Assembly (NCBI RefSeq): GCF_000253115.1
Contig: NC_014145.1
Span: forward strand, 992,001-1,056,000
Length of the DNA stretch: 64,000 bases
Direction: 5' to 3'
From: Thiomonas arsenitoxydans
Lineage (GTDB): Bacteria > Pseudomonadota > Gammaproteobacteria > Burkholderiales > Burkholderiaceae_C
The notes beneath the pieces were generated by a model that was not told the DNA's origin, did not search any database, and saw nothing but the letters and a program-made list of their open reading frames with translations. A program made the position numbers and the translations under genes. Below are positions 26,641-36,310 of this stretch, in pieces. Every line of letters starts with the position of its first letter. Position 1 is the stretch's first letter.

Positions 26641-27129
26641 ATGACACCGCCCAGCCAAGACCTGCCCTTCGAGACGCGCACTCAAGCCTATGCGGCCCTC
26701 GGCGCGCTTGTGGCCGATCATGGAGCGAGTCTTTACTGTTTCAGCGCCGACTATCGCGCCTGGCCGTTGAATCAGCCCGCGTTCATCCAGCAACTGGAGC
26801 AATGGGCGCTGCGCGATGCCAGACGTCTCGATGCCCTGCGGTTTTTGGCGCTGGACTGGAGCCAGGTGAGAGGCCGTTTTCCGCGCTTCGCCGCGTTCCG
26901 CCGCGACTTTGCTCACCTGGTGAGTTGTCGCCAGATTGCCGAAACGGGCGCTCGCGGATTGGTCGAAATGGCAGGATCGCCTCGCTGCGCCGTCTATGCA
27001 CATACCGCGACATGGATGTCGGGTGAGACCTTGCAGACGGCTGCGCGTGTGCACGCCTTGCGCATGCGTTTCGACGAGGTCTGGGAGCAGGCCACCCCGG
27101 CATTTCCTGCAGTGATTCTGGGTTTGTGA
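26641..27129 (+). CDS. Conserved hypothetical protein downstream of roxA
   Basis: 162 residues, cytoplasmic, no signal peptide or membrane segment. It appears as one globular domain: FETRTQAYAALGALVADHG, SADYRAWPLNQPAFIQQLEQW and a C-terminal RVHALRMRFDEVWEQATPAFPAVILGL. I do not recognise a characterised family; the last part (RFDEVWEQA) resembles the ending of some phospholipase-D-like or DUF7931-type domains, which is only an impression. Spacing of 20 bp suggests co-transcription with roxA. Confidence 0.65.
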   Translation: MTPPSQDLPFETRTQAYAALGALVADHGASLYCFSADYRAWPLNQPAFIQQLEQWALRDARRLDALRFLALDWSQVRGRFPRFAAFRRDFAHLVSCRQIAETGARGLVEMAGSPRCAVYAHTATWMSGETLQTAARVHALRMRFDEVWEQATPAFPAVILGL

Positions 27130-27311
27130 CAATTTTGCAACACGGCAATTCGGAACCTTGAAATTGCAACACGGGGATAACCCGAAGTCCCACTATACTT
27201 ATGCGCTGAACTTGATATGCAAACCGGTTCTGGTTGCGATTGGGTTCAATCAGGACGGTAAAGAATTTTTTCGGGCCAACCCCCATTTTGACTGACGCTT
27301 AGAGGAAAGTA

Positions 27312-27545
27312 ATGAAAAAGTCCCTTCTGCTGGCATCCATGATCGCCGCTCTCGCCCTGGCCGCTTGCGGTAAAAAAGAAGAAGCCGCTCCGGCTGCTTC
27401 GGCTCCCGCTGCTGCCTCTGCCCCCGCTGCTGCCTCGGCTCCGGCCTCGGCACCTGCTGCTGCTTCGGCTCCCGCTGCTGCTTCGGCTCCCGCCGCTGCT
27501 TCGGCCCCGGCTGCTGCTGCATCTGGCGCCAGCGCTGCCAAGTAA
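27312..27545 (+). CDS. Small lipoprotein with Ala/Pro/Ser repeats
   Basis: 77 residues. A lipoprotein signal (LLLASMIAALALAAC) puts Cys at about residue 19, followed by GKKEEA and a tail made almost only of Ala, Ser and Pro in units of about 6-7 residues (APAAASAP). AGAGGAAAG precedes the ATG by 4 bp. The tail is probably extended and unstructured, perhaps spanning the periplasm or binding peptidoglycan. Similar short Ala/Pro lipoproteins are common in Burkholderiales, with no known function. It ends in a strong terminator, consistent with an independent, well-expressed unit. Confidence 0.8.
   Translation: MKKSLLLASMIAALALAACGKKEEAAPAASAPAAASAPAAASAPASAPAAASAPAAASAPAAASAPAAAASGASAAK
27393..27530 (+). 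repeat. Imperfect 18-21 bp tandem repeats within the lipoprotein gene
   Basis: Repeated variants of GCTGCTGCTTCGGCTCCC with small third-base differences encode the Ala/Ser/Pro units. The unit length is a multiple of three, so gain or loss of copies would leave the frame intact. Confidence 0.75.
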
Positions 27546-27560
27546 TTTCTTTGCAGATGC

Positions 27561-27588
27561 AAAAAAGCCGGCGCAAGCCGGCTTTTTT
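27561..27588 (+). terminator. Intrinsic terminator after the Ala/Pro lipoprotein gene
   Basis: A-run, stem GCCGGC / GCCGGC with extra A-T pairs and a loop of four bases, then six T. The flanking A and T runs let it also serve bamC on the opposite strand, although bamC stops about 60 bp before it. Confidence 0.9.
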
Positions 27589-27650
27589 GTGGTCTGAATT
27601 TTGGTCGACCATAGCCCTCTAGTGGGCCATGGTCTTGGGTGACTTACGAC

Positions 27651-28799
27651 TTACTGAATCTGCTGTTGCAGGATTTGCAGAATCTTGCGCGCGTCGTCGG
27701 TCTGCAGCGGCTTGCCCTCAAGCGTCTGCACGGTCACCACGGTTTGCGTCCCGGCGTTTTGCAGGGCAATGCGGTAGTCGGCCGGTTTGGGCTCGCTTTC
27801 CTTTTTGCCGAACAGCTTGCCGAAAAATCCCGTGCTGTCCTGCGAGGCCTTGAGCGCGGCTTCAGCACTGATGTAGCGCACATCGAAGCGGCCTTCTGCG
27901 CGGTTGCGTTCAATCACGGTGAAGCCTGCAGTATTGATCGCCAGGCTGACCTTACGCCAAGCGGTCTCGAAGCCGTCCTGCAATTGCAGCGCCAGGCCGT
28001 CGTCCACGAGTTTTGAGGCCACGGGTTGGGCCAGTTGCACCGGATTTTCGATGCGTTGTTTCGCCGCCTCCTCGCTCAGACCCAGGGTGACCATGAGTTT
28101 GCGCAAAAAGATGGTGTTGAGCCCTGGATCGGGTGTTGCGGGCTCCCAGGCCGTGGTCGATTTGTCGTTGGAGTTGTAGACCTCTTTCATCGTCTGGTGG
28201 GTGATGTAGATCTGCGTGCCCTTGCCGTCGGGTGTGCGCTCGAACACCGTGCGGAAGCGGTCGCGCGTGCCGGTGTCGTACAGACTGTCGAACACCTTGC
28301 CGAGATACTTACGAATGAAGTCCTGCGGCAGTTTGGCCCGGTTTTCCGCCCAGTCGGTCTCCATCACGCCGGTTGTGGCATCAGCCTGGGTGAGATAGAA
28401 GCCGTTTTCCTGCCAGAAACCTTTGACTTTTTCCCAGAGTTGATCGGGGCTGGAGTCGACCACCAGCCAGCGTTGACCGCCCGCCTGGTCGATGCGCATG
28501 CCAGGGTATTGCGGCAAAACGGTGTTGGTCTTGGCGACTTGCTCGGCGGTTTGCACTCCCTTGTCGTAAGCGAGCGCGCTCACCGGGGCATTGGGGCTGC
28601 CTGGAACGACGTATTGCTCTTGTCGCGCCAGTTGGGTGAGGTCGGGCGGCACTTCGAGCGGATTGCCCTGTTTGGCGCTTTCGTAGTCCACTCCCTTGCC
28701 CTGAACAACGGTGTTCAGGGATGAGCAGCCGCTGAGGAAGGCGCCGGCGCTCAGGGCAATGGCCAAGGCGCTCAACCGCCAGTGATTGGATAGGTTCAT
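27651..28799 (-). CDS. bamC: Outer membrane assembly lipoprotein BamC
   Basis: 382 residues from the ATG at 28797-28799; the open frame runs far upstream over dapA but only this start gives a lipoprotein signal (ALSAGAFLSGC, Cys25). The unstructured N-terminus (LNTVVQGKGVDYESAKQGNPLEVPPDLT) is the BamC segment that binds BamD. Two helix-grip domains follow (VDSSPDQLWEKVKGFWQENGF and VDDGLALQLQDGFETAWRKV). It is an accessory subunit of the beta-barrel assembly machinery. dapA lies 56 bp upstream, the classic dapA-bamC (nlpB) pairing. Confidence 0.93.
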   Translation of the reverse strand: MNLSNHWRLSALAIALSAGAFLSGCSSLNTVVQGKGVDYESAKQGNPLEVPPDLTQLARQEQYVVPGSPNAPVSALAYDKGVQTAEQVAKTNTVLPQYPGMRIDQAGGQRWLVVDSSPDQLWEKVKGFWQENGFYLTQADATTGVMETDWAENRAKLPQDFIRKYLGKVFDSLYDTGTRDRFRTVFERTPDGKGTQIYITHQTMKEVYNSNDKSTTAWEPATPDPGLNTIFLRKLMVTLGLSEEAAKQRIENPVQLAQPVASKLVDDGLALQLQDGFETAWRKVSLAINTAGFTVIERNRAEGRFDVRYISAEAALKASQDSTGFFGKLFGKKESEPKPADYRIALQNAGTQTVVTVQTLEGKPLQTDDARKILQILQQQIQ

Positions 28800-28855
28800 A
28801 CGCAAGAAGGTCTCGGAGATGCGAAGGGGTGAATGGGGAAAATCAGTGAACGAAA

Positions 28856-29758
28856 TCAGTGAACCACCGGCAGGCCCAGCGCCTGCAAGGCCGCGCGCAA
28901 CGGGGCGTGAAAGGTCGGTTGCAAGGGGGTCAGGGGTAGTCGCAGGCCCGAGTCGATGCGACCCATAAGGCGCAGTGCTTCCTTGACGGGTATGGGGTTG
29001 GGCTCGCAGAACAGTAGCTGATTGAGCTCGATGAGCTCGAAATGCAGTTTGCTGGCCAGCGCGGCATTGCCCGCCATCGCGGCCGTGCACAGTTGGTGCA
29101 TGCGGCGTGGAACGACGTTGGCCGACACGCTGATGTTGCCGTGCCCGCCCAGCAGCATCAGCGCCACGGCGGTCGGGTCGTCGCCGGAATAGATGGCAAA
29201 CGAAGACGGAGCGCGCCGAATGAGCTGTGCGGCGCGGTCGATGTTGCCTGAGGCCTCTTTGATGCCGATGATGCCGGGCACCTGTGCGAGACGAAGGGCA
29301 GTGTCCACCTGCATATCGGCCACGGTGCGGCCCGGCACGTTGTAGAGCACCACGGGGATGTCGATCGCCTCGGCGATGGCGGTGAAATGCGCCACCATGC
29401 CGTCTTGCGTGGGACGGTTGTAGTAGGGCACGACGCTGAGCACACAATCGGCCCCGACTTCCTGGCAGCGCTTGGAGAGTTCGATGGCTTCGCTGGTGGA
29501 GTTGGCACCGGCGCCGGCCATCACGGGCACGCGGCCAGCCGCCTGTTGGACTACCGTGCGCACGATTTCGATGTGCTCGTCCACCGGCAGGGTGGGAGAT
29601 TCGCCCGTGGTGCCGCAGGGGCTGATGCAGTCGGTGCCTTGTTCGATGTGCCAGTCGACCAGCTTGCGCAGCGCGGGGTAGTCCACGCTGCCATCGGAGT
29701 GCATGGGGGTCACCAGGGCGACGATGCTGCCGCGGATGACCATAGGTTGGGAGGACAT
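28856..29758 (-). CDS. dapA: 4-hydroxy-tetrahydrodipicolinate synthase
   Basis: 300 residues from the ATG at 29756-29758 (start [18 protein letters not shown], the family N-terminus); the 43-codon upstream extension is not supported. Motifs are intact: [10 protein letters not shown] for pyruvate binding, Y139 in LYNVPGRT and the Schiff-base lysine K167 in GIKEASG. It condenses pyruvate with aspartate semialdehyde in lysine and diaminopimelate synthesis. It is flanked on the same strand by a methyltransferase gene (31 bp) and bamC (56 bp). Confidence 0.95.
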   Translation of the reverse strand: MSSQPMVIRGSIVALVTPMHSDGSVDYPALRKLVDWHIEQGTDCISPCGTTGESPTLPVDEHIEIVRTVVQQAAGRVPVMAGAGANSTSEAIELSKRCQEVGADCVLSVVPYYNRPTQDGMVAHFTAIAEAIDIPVVLYNVPGRTVADMQVDTALRLAQVPGIIGIKEASGNIDRAAQLIRRAPSSFAIYSGDDPTAVALMLLGGHGNISVSANVVPRRMHQLCTAAMAGNAALASKLHFELIELNQLLFCEPNPIPVKEALRLMGRIDSGLRLPLTPLQPTFHAPLRAALQALGLPVVH

Positions 29759-29789
29759 TGGTCTGCGTGTGCTGCTTGAGAGCTGCCTG

Positions 29790-30353
29790 TCAAATGGAAA
29801 GATTGTATCGGTCTGCCGCGCTGGCGTTGGGCGCTTCGCGCACGGCGGCGATGCGCTGCACATACGCGGGGTGAGGCGCTTGGACAAAGCCGTCTTCGAA
29901 GGCCAGTACGCGCAGCGCCGGGCGCACCGCGTCGAGCAACTCGCCAGGGCGCAGCAAGAAATCAGGATTCGACGGCTTGCCCACGCTGGCTTGACCGAGG
30001 GCGAAGGTTTCGTAGAACAGAAAGCCGCCGGGGGCGACCGCTTCCACGATGCGCGGCAGCAAAGGGCGCCAGAGATAGTTGGTCACGACCACCGCATCGA
30101 AAGTTTGTTCGCCGTAGGGCCAGGGACCGGCTTCCAGGTCGGCCACCTGTACCTGCGCCAGATCGCGCAGCCCGGCGAGGGCTTCAGCGTTGCGGTCCAC
30201 CGCAAACACCGTATGGCCGCGCTGCTGCAGCCAGCGCACATGGCGACCTCCGCCGCAGGCCACATCGAGCACGCTTCCGCCCGTGCGCAATAGATGGGCG
30301 TGGCGCACGATCCAGGGGGAAGGCGGGGCGTCGTTGCGGGCTTCTGGGGTCAT
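29790..30353 (-). CDS. Class I SAM-dependent methyltransferase
   Basis: 187 residues. Motif I is [15 protein letters not shown], motif II an acidic residue in [11 protein letters not shown], and [13 protein letters not shown] corresponds to motif V/post-V. The short form with CGGGRH resembles TehB/UbiE-like small methyltransferases; the substrate cannot be predicted. It is the first gene of a likely methyltransferase-dapA-bamC operon and is divergent from galE by 115 bp. Confidence 0.85.
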   Translation of the reverse strand: MTPEARNDAPPSPWIVRHAHLLRTGGSVLDVACGGGRHVRWLQQRGHTVFAVDRNAEALAGLRDLAQVQVADLEAGPWPYGEQTFDAVVVTNYLWRPLLPRIVEAVAPGGFLFYETFALGQASVGKPSNPDFLLRPGELLDAVRPALRVLAFEDGFVQAPHPAYVQRIAAVREAPNASAADRYNLSI

Positions 30354-30468
30354 GGCGCAGCATCGTAACGGGGTGCCCGCGTGAAAGATGTGTGTGCCTC
30401 ATGTTGACAAGGCAGAATAGGGGAAACCCTTCTCCATTCCATTCCTCGACTTTCACCGCAAAAACGAC

Positions 30469-31491
30469 ATGACCACAGCCACCATCCTCGTCACCGGCGG
30501 CGCCGGCTACATCGGCTCGCACACCTGCGTCGCCCTCATCGAAGCGGGTTACATCCCGGTGGTGTACGACAACCTGTGCAACAGCAGTGCCGAGTCGCTG
30601 GCGCGGGTGGAGCGCATCACCGGCAAGCGCCCTGCATTCGTGCAGGCCGACATCCGCGATGCGGCGCGGCTCGATGCCGTGTTCGCACAACACAAGATCG
30701 ACGCCGTGATCCACTTCGCCGGACTGAAGGCGGTAGGCGAATCGGTGGAAAAACCGCTGATGTACTACGACAACAACGTCGGCGGTACGGTGGTTTTGCT
30801 TGAGGCGATGCAGCGCGCCAAGGTGCACAACCTCATCTTCTCGTCGTCGGCCACGGTCTATGGCGATCCGGCCTCAACGCCCATTCGCGAAGACTTTCCG
30901 CTCAGCGCGACCAATGCCTACGGCCGCAGCAAACTGATGATCGAAGAAATTCTCGGCGATCTGCACCGGGCCGAACCGCATTGGCGCATCGCTCGTCTGC
31001 GCTACTTCAACCCGGTGGGGGCGCACGAAAGCGGGCTCATCGGCGAAGACCCGCGCGGCATTCCCAACAACCTCATGCCCTACATCACCCAGGTGGCGGT
31101 GGGCCGCCTGCAGAAGCTGCGGGTGTTCGGCGGCGACTGGCCTACGGTGGACGGCAGTGGCGTGCGCGACTACATCCATGTCATGGATCTGGCCGAGGGG
31201 CACGTGGCGGCGCTGCGTTACCTGTTGGGCCATGAGGGCATGTTCACCGTCAACCTCGGCACCGGCCAAGGCTACTCGGTGCTGCAGATGGTGCAGGCCT
31301 TCGGCAAGAGCATCGGCCGCGATCTGCCGTATGAGATCGTGGCGCGCCGTCCGGGCGACATCGCCGAATGCTGGGCCGATCCGGCGGCGGCGAAAGCCCT
31401 TCTGGGCTGGAGCGCCAAACGCGGGCTCGACACCATTTGCGCCGACGCCTGGCGCTGGCAGCAGGGCAACCCAGAAGGCTATGGCGCTTGA
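30469..31491 (+). CDS. galE: UDP-glucose 4-epimerase
   Basis: 340 residues. The NAD-binding motif is VTGGAGYIGSHT near residue 8; FSSSATVYGDP supplies the catalytic Ser/Thr and NAYGRSKLMIEE the YxxxK pair. SGVRDYIHVMDLAEGH and GTGQGYSVL are typical of GalE. It interconverts UDP-glucose and UDP-galactose for exopolysaccharide or lipopolysaccharide. No other sugar-nucleotide genes are adjacent. Confidence 0.95.
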   Translation: MTTATILVTGGAGYIGSHTCVALIEAGYIPVVYDNLCNSSAESLARVERITGKRPAFVQADIRDAARLDAVFAQHKIDAVIHFAGLKAVGESVEKPLMYYDNNVGGTVVLLEAMQRAKVHNLIFSSSATVYGDPASTPIREDFPLSATNAYGRSKLMIEEILGDLHRAEPHWRIARLRYFNPVGAHESGLIGEDPRGIPNNLMPYITQVAVGRLQKLRVFGGDWPTVDGSGVRDYIHVMDLAEGHVAALRYLLGHEGMFTVNLGTGQGYSVLQMVQAFGKSIGRDLPYEIVARRPGDIAECWADPAAAKALLGWSAKRGLDTICADAWRWQQGNPEGYGA

Positions 31492-31600
31492 GCGCTGCGA
31501 CTGATAGACCGATCTCTCGTTTTATTGATGCCCCGCGCTTGCGCCGGTTTGCCGCCGGGCGCTATGGTTAGCCTTGATCCAACAGACTGAAAGGAACATC

Positions 31601-32104
31601 ATGAGCAAAAGCACCCTGCATGCCTCATCGACCCCGATTCACATCGGCATTTCGGATGACGACCGCGCCAAAGTGGCCGAGCAGCTCTCGCATCTGCTGG
31701 CCGATACCTACACGCTCTATCTCACCACGCACAACTTCCACTGGAACGTGACCGGGCCGATGTTCAACACCCTTCATCTGATGTTTATGGATCAGTACAC
31801 CGAGCTGTGGAATGCGGTCGATCCGATTGCCGAGCGCATCCGCGCACTCGGCTTCTCCGTGCCTGGCTCCTATCACGGTTTCAGTTCGCGCTCCAGCCTG
31901 GCCGACGTGCCGGCACTGCCGCCCAAGGCTCAGGAGATGATCGGCATTCTGGTCAAGGGCCATGAGGCTGTGGCCAAGACGGCGCGCGCGGTATTCACCG
32001 TGGCCGACGAAGTCAATGACCAGCCCACCGCCGACCTAATGACCCAGCGCCTGGACATTCACGAAAAAACCGCCTGGATGCTGCGCTCGCTGCTCGAAGG
32101 CTGA
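31601..32104 (+). CDS. dps: Dps family DNA-protecting ferritin-like protein
   Basis: 167 residues from the ATG at 31601, with AAAGGA 6 nt upstream; a TTG nine codons earlier is not needed. The intersubunit ferroxidase ligands are visible: His residues in [12 protein letters not shown], and Asp and Glu in [18 protein letters not shown]. Dps dodecamers oxidise Fe(II) with peroxide, store iron and condense DNA. The N-terminal tail has few basic residues, so DNA binding may be weak. Expected regulators (OxyR, RpoS) cannot be confirmed from the upstream sequence. Confidence 0.93.
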   Translation: MSKSTLHASSTPIHIGISDDDRAKVAEQLSHLLADTYTLYLTTHNFHWNVTGPMFNTLHLMFMDQYTELWNAVDPIAERIRALGFSVPGSYHGFSSRSSLADVPALPPKAQEMIGILVKGHEAVAKTARAVFTVADEVNDQPTADLMTQRLDIHEKTAWMLRSLLEG

Positions 32105-32169
32105 TCGGCGTTCAGTCGTTTCCCCTTCGCCCGTTTCATCGACGTTCCCTGCGTGGCGATAATTCACGC

Positions 32170-33021
32170 ATGGAACGTTTGCGCTTATGGCTGGCCTTGA
32201 TCCGTTGGGACAAGCCGGTCGGTTCTCTTCTCTTGTTGTGGCCGAGTCTGTCGGCTTTGTGGATCGCCAGCGATGGGCGACCGAGTTGGTGGCTGGTCGT
32301 CGTGTTCATCGCGGGCACGTTTCTCATGCGCTCGGCTGGTTGTGCCGTGAACGATGTGGCCGATCAAGACTTCGACCGCGCCGTGCGCCGCACCGCGCAG
32401 CGTCCGGTCACCTCGGGCAAGGTGTCCAGCCGCGAGGCGCTGCTGGTCGGCGCGGCGCTCGCACTCGCCGCTTTCGGCCTGGTGCTCACCACCAACCTGC
32501 TCACCATCCAGATGTCGGTCGCGGCGTTGCTGATCGCGATCGCCTATCCCTACACCAAGCGCTGGCTGGCGCTGCCGCAGGCCTATCTCGGCGTGGCCTT
32601 CAGCTTTGGCATTCCCATGGCCTTTGCCGCAGCGCGCGGCGAGGTGCCGCTACTGGCCTGGGTGCTGCTGCTGGGCAATCTGTTCTGGGTGCTGGCCTAC
32701 GACACCGAATACGCCATGGTCGACCGCGAAGACGATCTCAAGGTCGGCATCAAGACCTCGGCCATCACCTTCGGCCGCGCCGACGTGGCAGCGGTCATGG
32801 CGAGCTATTGCGCCTACATCGCCCTATGGGCTGCCGTGGGGTGGGCGCTGCGACTGAGCTGGCCTTACTTCCTGGGTGTGGCCGCCGCCGCAGCGCAGGC
32901 CAGGTATCACTACACCCTCATCCGCGAGCGCGATCCGGCGCAATGCTTTCGCGCCTTCCGGCTCAACCACTATCTGGGTTTGGCGATGTTTGTTGGGGTC
33001 GTGCTCGCCTATATCAATTGA
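32170..33021 (+). CDS. ubiA: 4-hydroxybenzoate octaprenyltransferase
   Basis: 283 residues with about eight membrane helices. Both Asp-rich prenyl-diphosphate motifs are present: [12 protein letters not shown] near residue 62 and [12 protein letters not shown] near 178. The start [23 protein letters not shown] matches UbiA. It attaches the polyprenyl tail to 4-hydroxybenzoate in ubiquinone synthesis. No ubiC is adjacent. It converges on the LysE-family gene 75 bp away, a gap in which I see no terminator. Confidence 0.95.
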   Translation: MERLRLWLALIRWDKPVGSLLLLWPSLSALWIASDGRPSWWLVVVFIAGTFLMRSAGCAVNDVADQDFDRAVRRTAQRPVTSGKVSSREALLVGAALALAAFGLVLTTNLLTIQMSVAALLIAIAYPYTKRWLALPQAYLGVAFSFGIPMAFAAARGEVPLLAWVLLLGNLFWVLAYDTEYAMVDREDDLKVGIKTSAITFGRADVAAVMASYCAYIALWAAVGWALRLSWPYFLGVAAAAAQARYHYTLIRERDPAQCFRAFRLNHYLGLAMFVGVVLAYIN

Positions 33022-33096
33022 GATGCGGTTTCTGTGACTGGCATGCCACTGCGCTATGCCTTGGCGTCTTCGTTTGTCATTCGGTATCCGCCCTGT

Positions 33097-33708
33097 TCAA
33101 CGATGGACGAGCGCCAGCTTCAGGCCCAGCCCGATGAACGCTGTCGCAAAGCCACGGCGCATCCAGAGAAGGACGGCAGGCCGCGAGAGGATGTGTATGC
33201 GCGCCTTGGCGGCGAATGTGCCGTAGAGCACAAACACGACAAAGGTCATTGCCATGAAGGCAGCCGACAGTTCCAGCATCGTCCCCGTTGGATTAGCCTC
33301 GCCACTGCGAACGAACTGCGGCAAAAAGGCGACAAAGAACATCGACAGCTTGGGGTTCAGAAGATTGACCAGCACGGCGTGTCGAATCATCTGTAGGTCG
33401 GAGCGGGCCGGTGCATCCGCGTTGATCGTCAACGCACCGCGATCACGCCACGTCATCCATGCCAGATAAAGCAGATAGCACACGCCCGTGATTTTGAGCA
33501 ACTGGAATGCCAAGCTGCTGGTATGCAGCACGGTGGCTAGCCCCGTGACGGCCAGCAGCATTTGAGGCAGGATGCCCAGTGTGCAGCCAAACGCTGCGAC
33601 GACGGCCCCGCGTGCGCCATGTGAAAGGCCGGCAGCCAAGGTCAGCAGGACGCCAGTTCCCGGCGAGGCGACAACCAGCAGCGAAGTGATCAGGAATTCG
33701 GGTCCCAT
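33097..33708 (-). CDS. LysE/RhtB family amino acid exporter
   Basis: 203 residues from the ATG at 33706-33708 (AGGGA upstream), overlapping the stop of the B3/B4-domain gene by one base (TGATG). Six hydrophobic segments and the family motif SPGTGVLLTLAAGLSHGARG are visible, then NPKLSMFFVAFLPQFV. These carriers export amino acids such as lysine, threonine or homoserine lactone. Tight coupling with the upstream gene and the AraC-type regulator gene suggests induction by an amino acid or toxic analogue. Confidence 0.9.
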   Translation of the reverse strand: MGPEFLITSLLVVASPGTGVLLTLAAGLSHGARGAVVAAFGCTLGILPQMLLAVTGLATVLHTSSLAFQLLKITGVCYLLYLAWMTWRDRGALTINADAPARSDLQMIRHAVLVNLLNPKLSMFFVAFLPQFVRSGEANPTGTMLELSAAFMAMTFVVFVLYGTFAAKARIHILSRPAVLLWMRRGFATAFIGLGLKLALVHR

Positions 33709-34382
33709 CAAGAAGTCCCTTCCCGCACGGACGCCGCAGGCCACAATTGGCGGATTGTTTCTGTCAGCGAAACGATCAATCGACTGACGTCCTGCTTAGC
33801 TGTGCCGTGCATGGCCTCGGCCACGATCAAAACATTGTGAGTCTGACTGCTCACCGCCGAATAGGCACTTTGTCGATTGGTCCATCGACGGGCATGCGCA
33901 CGCGACTTCGCGTCAGCAAAGATGACCTCTCCTGCCTCTGGATGCTCGATTTCGCCTGAGAAAGTGTCGTATCGCTCCGTGCCGGTGGCTCGGCGCACGA
34001 CGAGTCCCCCGGCGACCCGGTCAAGATCGAACGCTGCAACCGGAATGGCAAAAGCAGCCGAAACTGAATTGCAAAGATCCACGAACGGCAGCACCGATGG
34101 GAGATCTCCCTCTTTGCGCAGGCGACGAAGCAGCGCCTCCGAGGCGCAGCGATATTGGGTTGGTTTGAGGCCCATACGGCTGAAAACGCGCCTCCAGGCT
34201 TGAATCTCGGGCAGATCGGCCTCAGTGCCAGCGGCGATACGCTGTCGGCCGAGTGTGGTGAGCTGCGCGACGTAATCCGCAACATCTGTCTCTGCGATTG
34301 AACTGATGCCTTGCACATGCAAGACCCCAGTCGACAACTCAGGGAAGTCGTCGCGCAGCGACTGCGAATAGGAGAACAACAC
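33708..34382 (-). CDS. Stand-alone B3/B4 (PheRS-beta-like) tRNA-binding domain protein
   Basis: 224 residues. PEIQAWRRVFSRMGLKPTQYR, RLRKEGDLPSVLPFVDLCNSVS and PVAAFDLDRVAGGLVVRRATG are typical of the COG3382 solo B3/B4 domain. In the phenylalanyl-tRNA synthetase beta chain this domain performs editing; the free-standing proteins are candidate trans-editing factors or amino-acid sensors, without an established role. It is coupled to the LysE-family exporter downstream and lies 86 bp after the AraC-type regulator. Confidence 0.88.
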   Translation of the reverse strand: MLFSYSQSLRDDFPELSTGVLHVQGISSIAETDVADYVAQLTTLGRQRIAAGTEADLPEIQAWRRVFSRMGLKPTQYRCASEALLRRLRKEGDLPSVLPFVDLCNSVSAAFAIPVAAFDLDRVAGGLVVRRATGTERYDTFSGEIEHPEAGEVIFADAKSRAHARRWTNRQSAYSAVSSQTHNVLIVAEAMHGTAKQDVSRLIVSLTETIRQLWPAASVREGTS

Positions 34383-34468
34383 GGCGGCACCTCGGATTCA
34401 AACCAGATGGGCTCGAATCATCCGCGCTTTTCAGTACGCGTTCTTGAACGAAATTGCAGCTTGCGGCT

Positions 34469-35272
34469 TCAGCCCAACGCTTTGGTGTATGCGCCCGGCG
34501 CCAAGCCGAAAGTGCGTACGAACAATCTTGTCATGTGGCTCTGGTCGGCGAAGCCGCAGGCGGCTGCCGCCTCGGCTGGTTTCATCCCCCGGCGCAACAG
34601 TGTGCGGGCCAGATGAATCCGGCGTTGCACTAGATACGCATGGGGAGGTAAGCCCGTCATTCGGGTGAATGCGCGGAGAAACTGGTATTGACTGAGCCCG
34701 GCCTCGTGGGCGAGCACGGGGAGCGGCACGGCCGTCGCAGGGTCGTCGTCCATCATGGCCCGCGCCGAATGAATCGCCGCAGGAAAGCCAGAAAGCCGGG
34801 GTTGGATCGGTTGCAGGAGGGGGCCGAGCGCAGACAACAGAGCCTCGTCCTGCTGTAGTGAATTCGGTGCAGTGCTGGTTGCGACATCAAACAGTCGGCG
34901 AACAGCCGATGCCTGTTGCCCGTCGCGGACGACGGGACTGGCGAACTCACCTTTCAGGCGCCCTCCCTCAGCGATGTCCTCGGCAGCTTCCGCGATGATG
35001 GAAGGTTCAAAGTAAAGCATGCGCCAAGAACGGCTTGTGCAGCCGATAGGGGCGCCGTCATGCACTTCTCCTGGATTGACCGTGATGACATCGCCGGGCC
35101 AGGCTTCGACCAAGCCGCGTCCGCTGGCGGATTTGTGTCCGCCGCGATCCATCAGGCCTATACCGAATTGCTCGTGGGTGTGACGGCCGAAAGTGATCGA
35201 TGAGTCGGCAACAATGGCTTGCGTTCCACGCATCTCGCAAGGAATTATCTTGATACTCTGATTCCTGGCCAT
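34469..35272 (-). CDS. AraC family transcriptional regulator
   Basis: 267 residues. The N-terminal cupin sensor domain includes FGRHTHEQFGIGLMDRGGH and VNPGEVHDGAPIG. The C-terminal double helix-turn-helix includes LAHEAGLSQYQFLRAFTRMTG and AAACGFADQSHMTRLFVRTFG. This type is often adjacent to LysE-family exporters and B3/B4 proteins, as here, and probably activates that pair in response to an amino acid. All three genes are in the same direction, so the regulator may also control itself. Confidence 0.92.
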   Translation of the reverse strand: MARNQSIKIIPCEMRGTQAIVADSSITFGRHTHEQFGIGLMDRGGHKSASGRGLVEAWPGDVITVNPGEVHDGAPIGCTSRSWRMLYFEPSIIAEAAEDIAEGGRLKGEFASPVVRDGQQASAVRRLFDVATSTAPNSLQQDEALLSALGPLLQPIQPRLSGFPAAIHSARAMMDDDPATAVPLPVLAHEAGLSQYQFLRAFTRMTGLPPHAYLVQRRIHLARTLLRRGMKPAEAAAACGFADQSHMTRLFVRTFGLAPGAYTKALG

Positions 35273-35306
35273 GCTCAGGATCGCACGTGATCGACGCGGG
35301 TTTCCG

Positions 35307-36191
35307 TCAACCGGTCAGACGCTCCAGCGCCTCGCGGTAGCGGGCCAGGGTGTGCTCGATGACGTCGGCGGGAAGGGTGGGGGGCGGCGGTTGTTTGTTC
35401 CAGCCGGGCACGCCCTCGAGCCAGTCGCGCAGAAACTGTTTGTCGAAGCTCGGCGGCGAACTGCCTTCCAACCAAGTGTCGGCGGGCCAGAAGCGCGAGG
35501 AATCCGGGGTGAGTACTTCGTCCATCAGGGTGAGGGTGCCGCTCTCATCGAGGCCGAACTCGAACTTGGTGTCGGCAATCAGAATGCCGCGCGCGGCGGA
35601 GTAGTCGGCGGCGCGTTGATAGAGGGTGATGCTGATGTCGCGCACTTGCGCGGCGAGTTCGGCACCGATGGCCTGCTCCATTTGTGCGAAGGAAATGTTC
35701 TCGTCATGTTCGCCCAGTTCGGCCTTGGTGGCGGGGGTGAAAATGGGCGCGGGTAGCTTGCTGGCGAGCTTTAAGCCTTTTGGTAGGGCGACGCCGCAGA
35801 CCTCGCCGGTAGCTTGATAGTCTTTCCAGCCCGAACCCGCGAGGTAGCCGCGCACCACGGCTTCGACCGGCAGGGGTTTGAGGCGTTTGACCACCATGGC
35901 GCGACCGCGCACCTGATTGCGCTCGTCTGCGGCCACCACGGTCTCGGGATCGATGTCGAGCAAATGGTTGGGCGCCACGTCGTGGAGCAGGCCGAACCAG
36001 AACCGCGCCATGCGGGTGAGAATTTCGCCCTTGCCGGGAATGGGCTCGGCCATGATGACGTCAAACGCCGAGATGCGGTCTGTGGCCACCATCAGCAGGC
36101 GGTCGGCGCCCACGGCATAGTTTTCGCGCACCTTGCCGCGTGACAGCAGGGGCAGGGAATGCAGGGAGGATTGCAGCAGGGCAGAGGTCAT
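35307..36191 (-). CDS. purC: Phosphoribosylaminoimidazole-succinocarboxamide synthase
   Basis: 294 residues, the longer SAICAR synthetase type found in beta-proteobacteria. Motifs include [49 protein letters not shown] and [14 protein letters not shown]. It joins aspartate to CAIR in purine synthesis. The upstream steps purE and purK are encoded about 2 kb away on the other strand, giving a loose purine cluster. It is divergent from the PfpI gene. Confidence 0.96.
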   Translation of the reverse strand: MTSALLQSSLHSLPLLSRGKVRENYAVGADRLLMVATDRISAFDVIMAEPIPGKGEILTRMARFWFGLLHDVAPNHLLDIDPETVVAADERNQVRGRAMVVKRLKPLPVEAVVRGYLAGSGWKDYQATGEVCGVALPKGLKLASKLPAPIFTPATKAELGEHDENISFAQMEQAIGAELAAQVRDISITLYQRAADYSAARGILIADTKFEFGLDESGTLTLMDEVLTPDSSRFWPADTWLEGSSPPSFDKQFLRDWLEGVPGWNKQPPPPTLPADVIEHTLARYREALERLTG

Positions 36192-36310
36192 GGGCGGGCT
36201 TTCGTGAGGAATGGGGCGATTGTAGAAATTCGCAGGGTTGAGTTTTTCACCCGCTGCGTTTCACAATAGGTAGGCCGCACGTGCGGCAGACTCACAACGG
36301 AGACTTCGAT

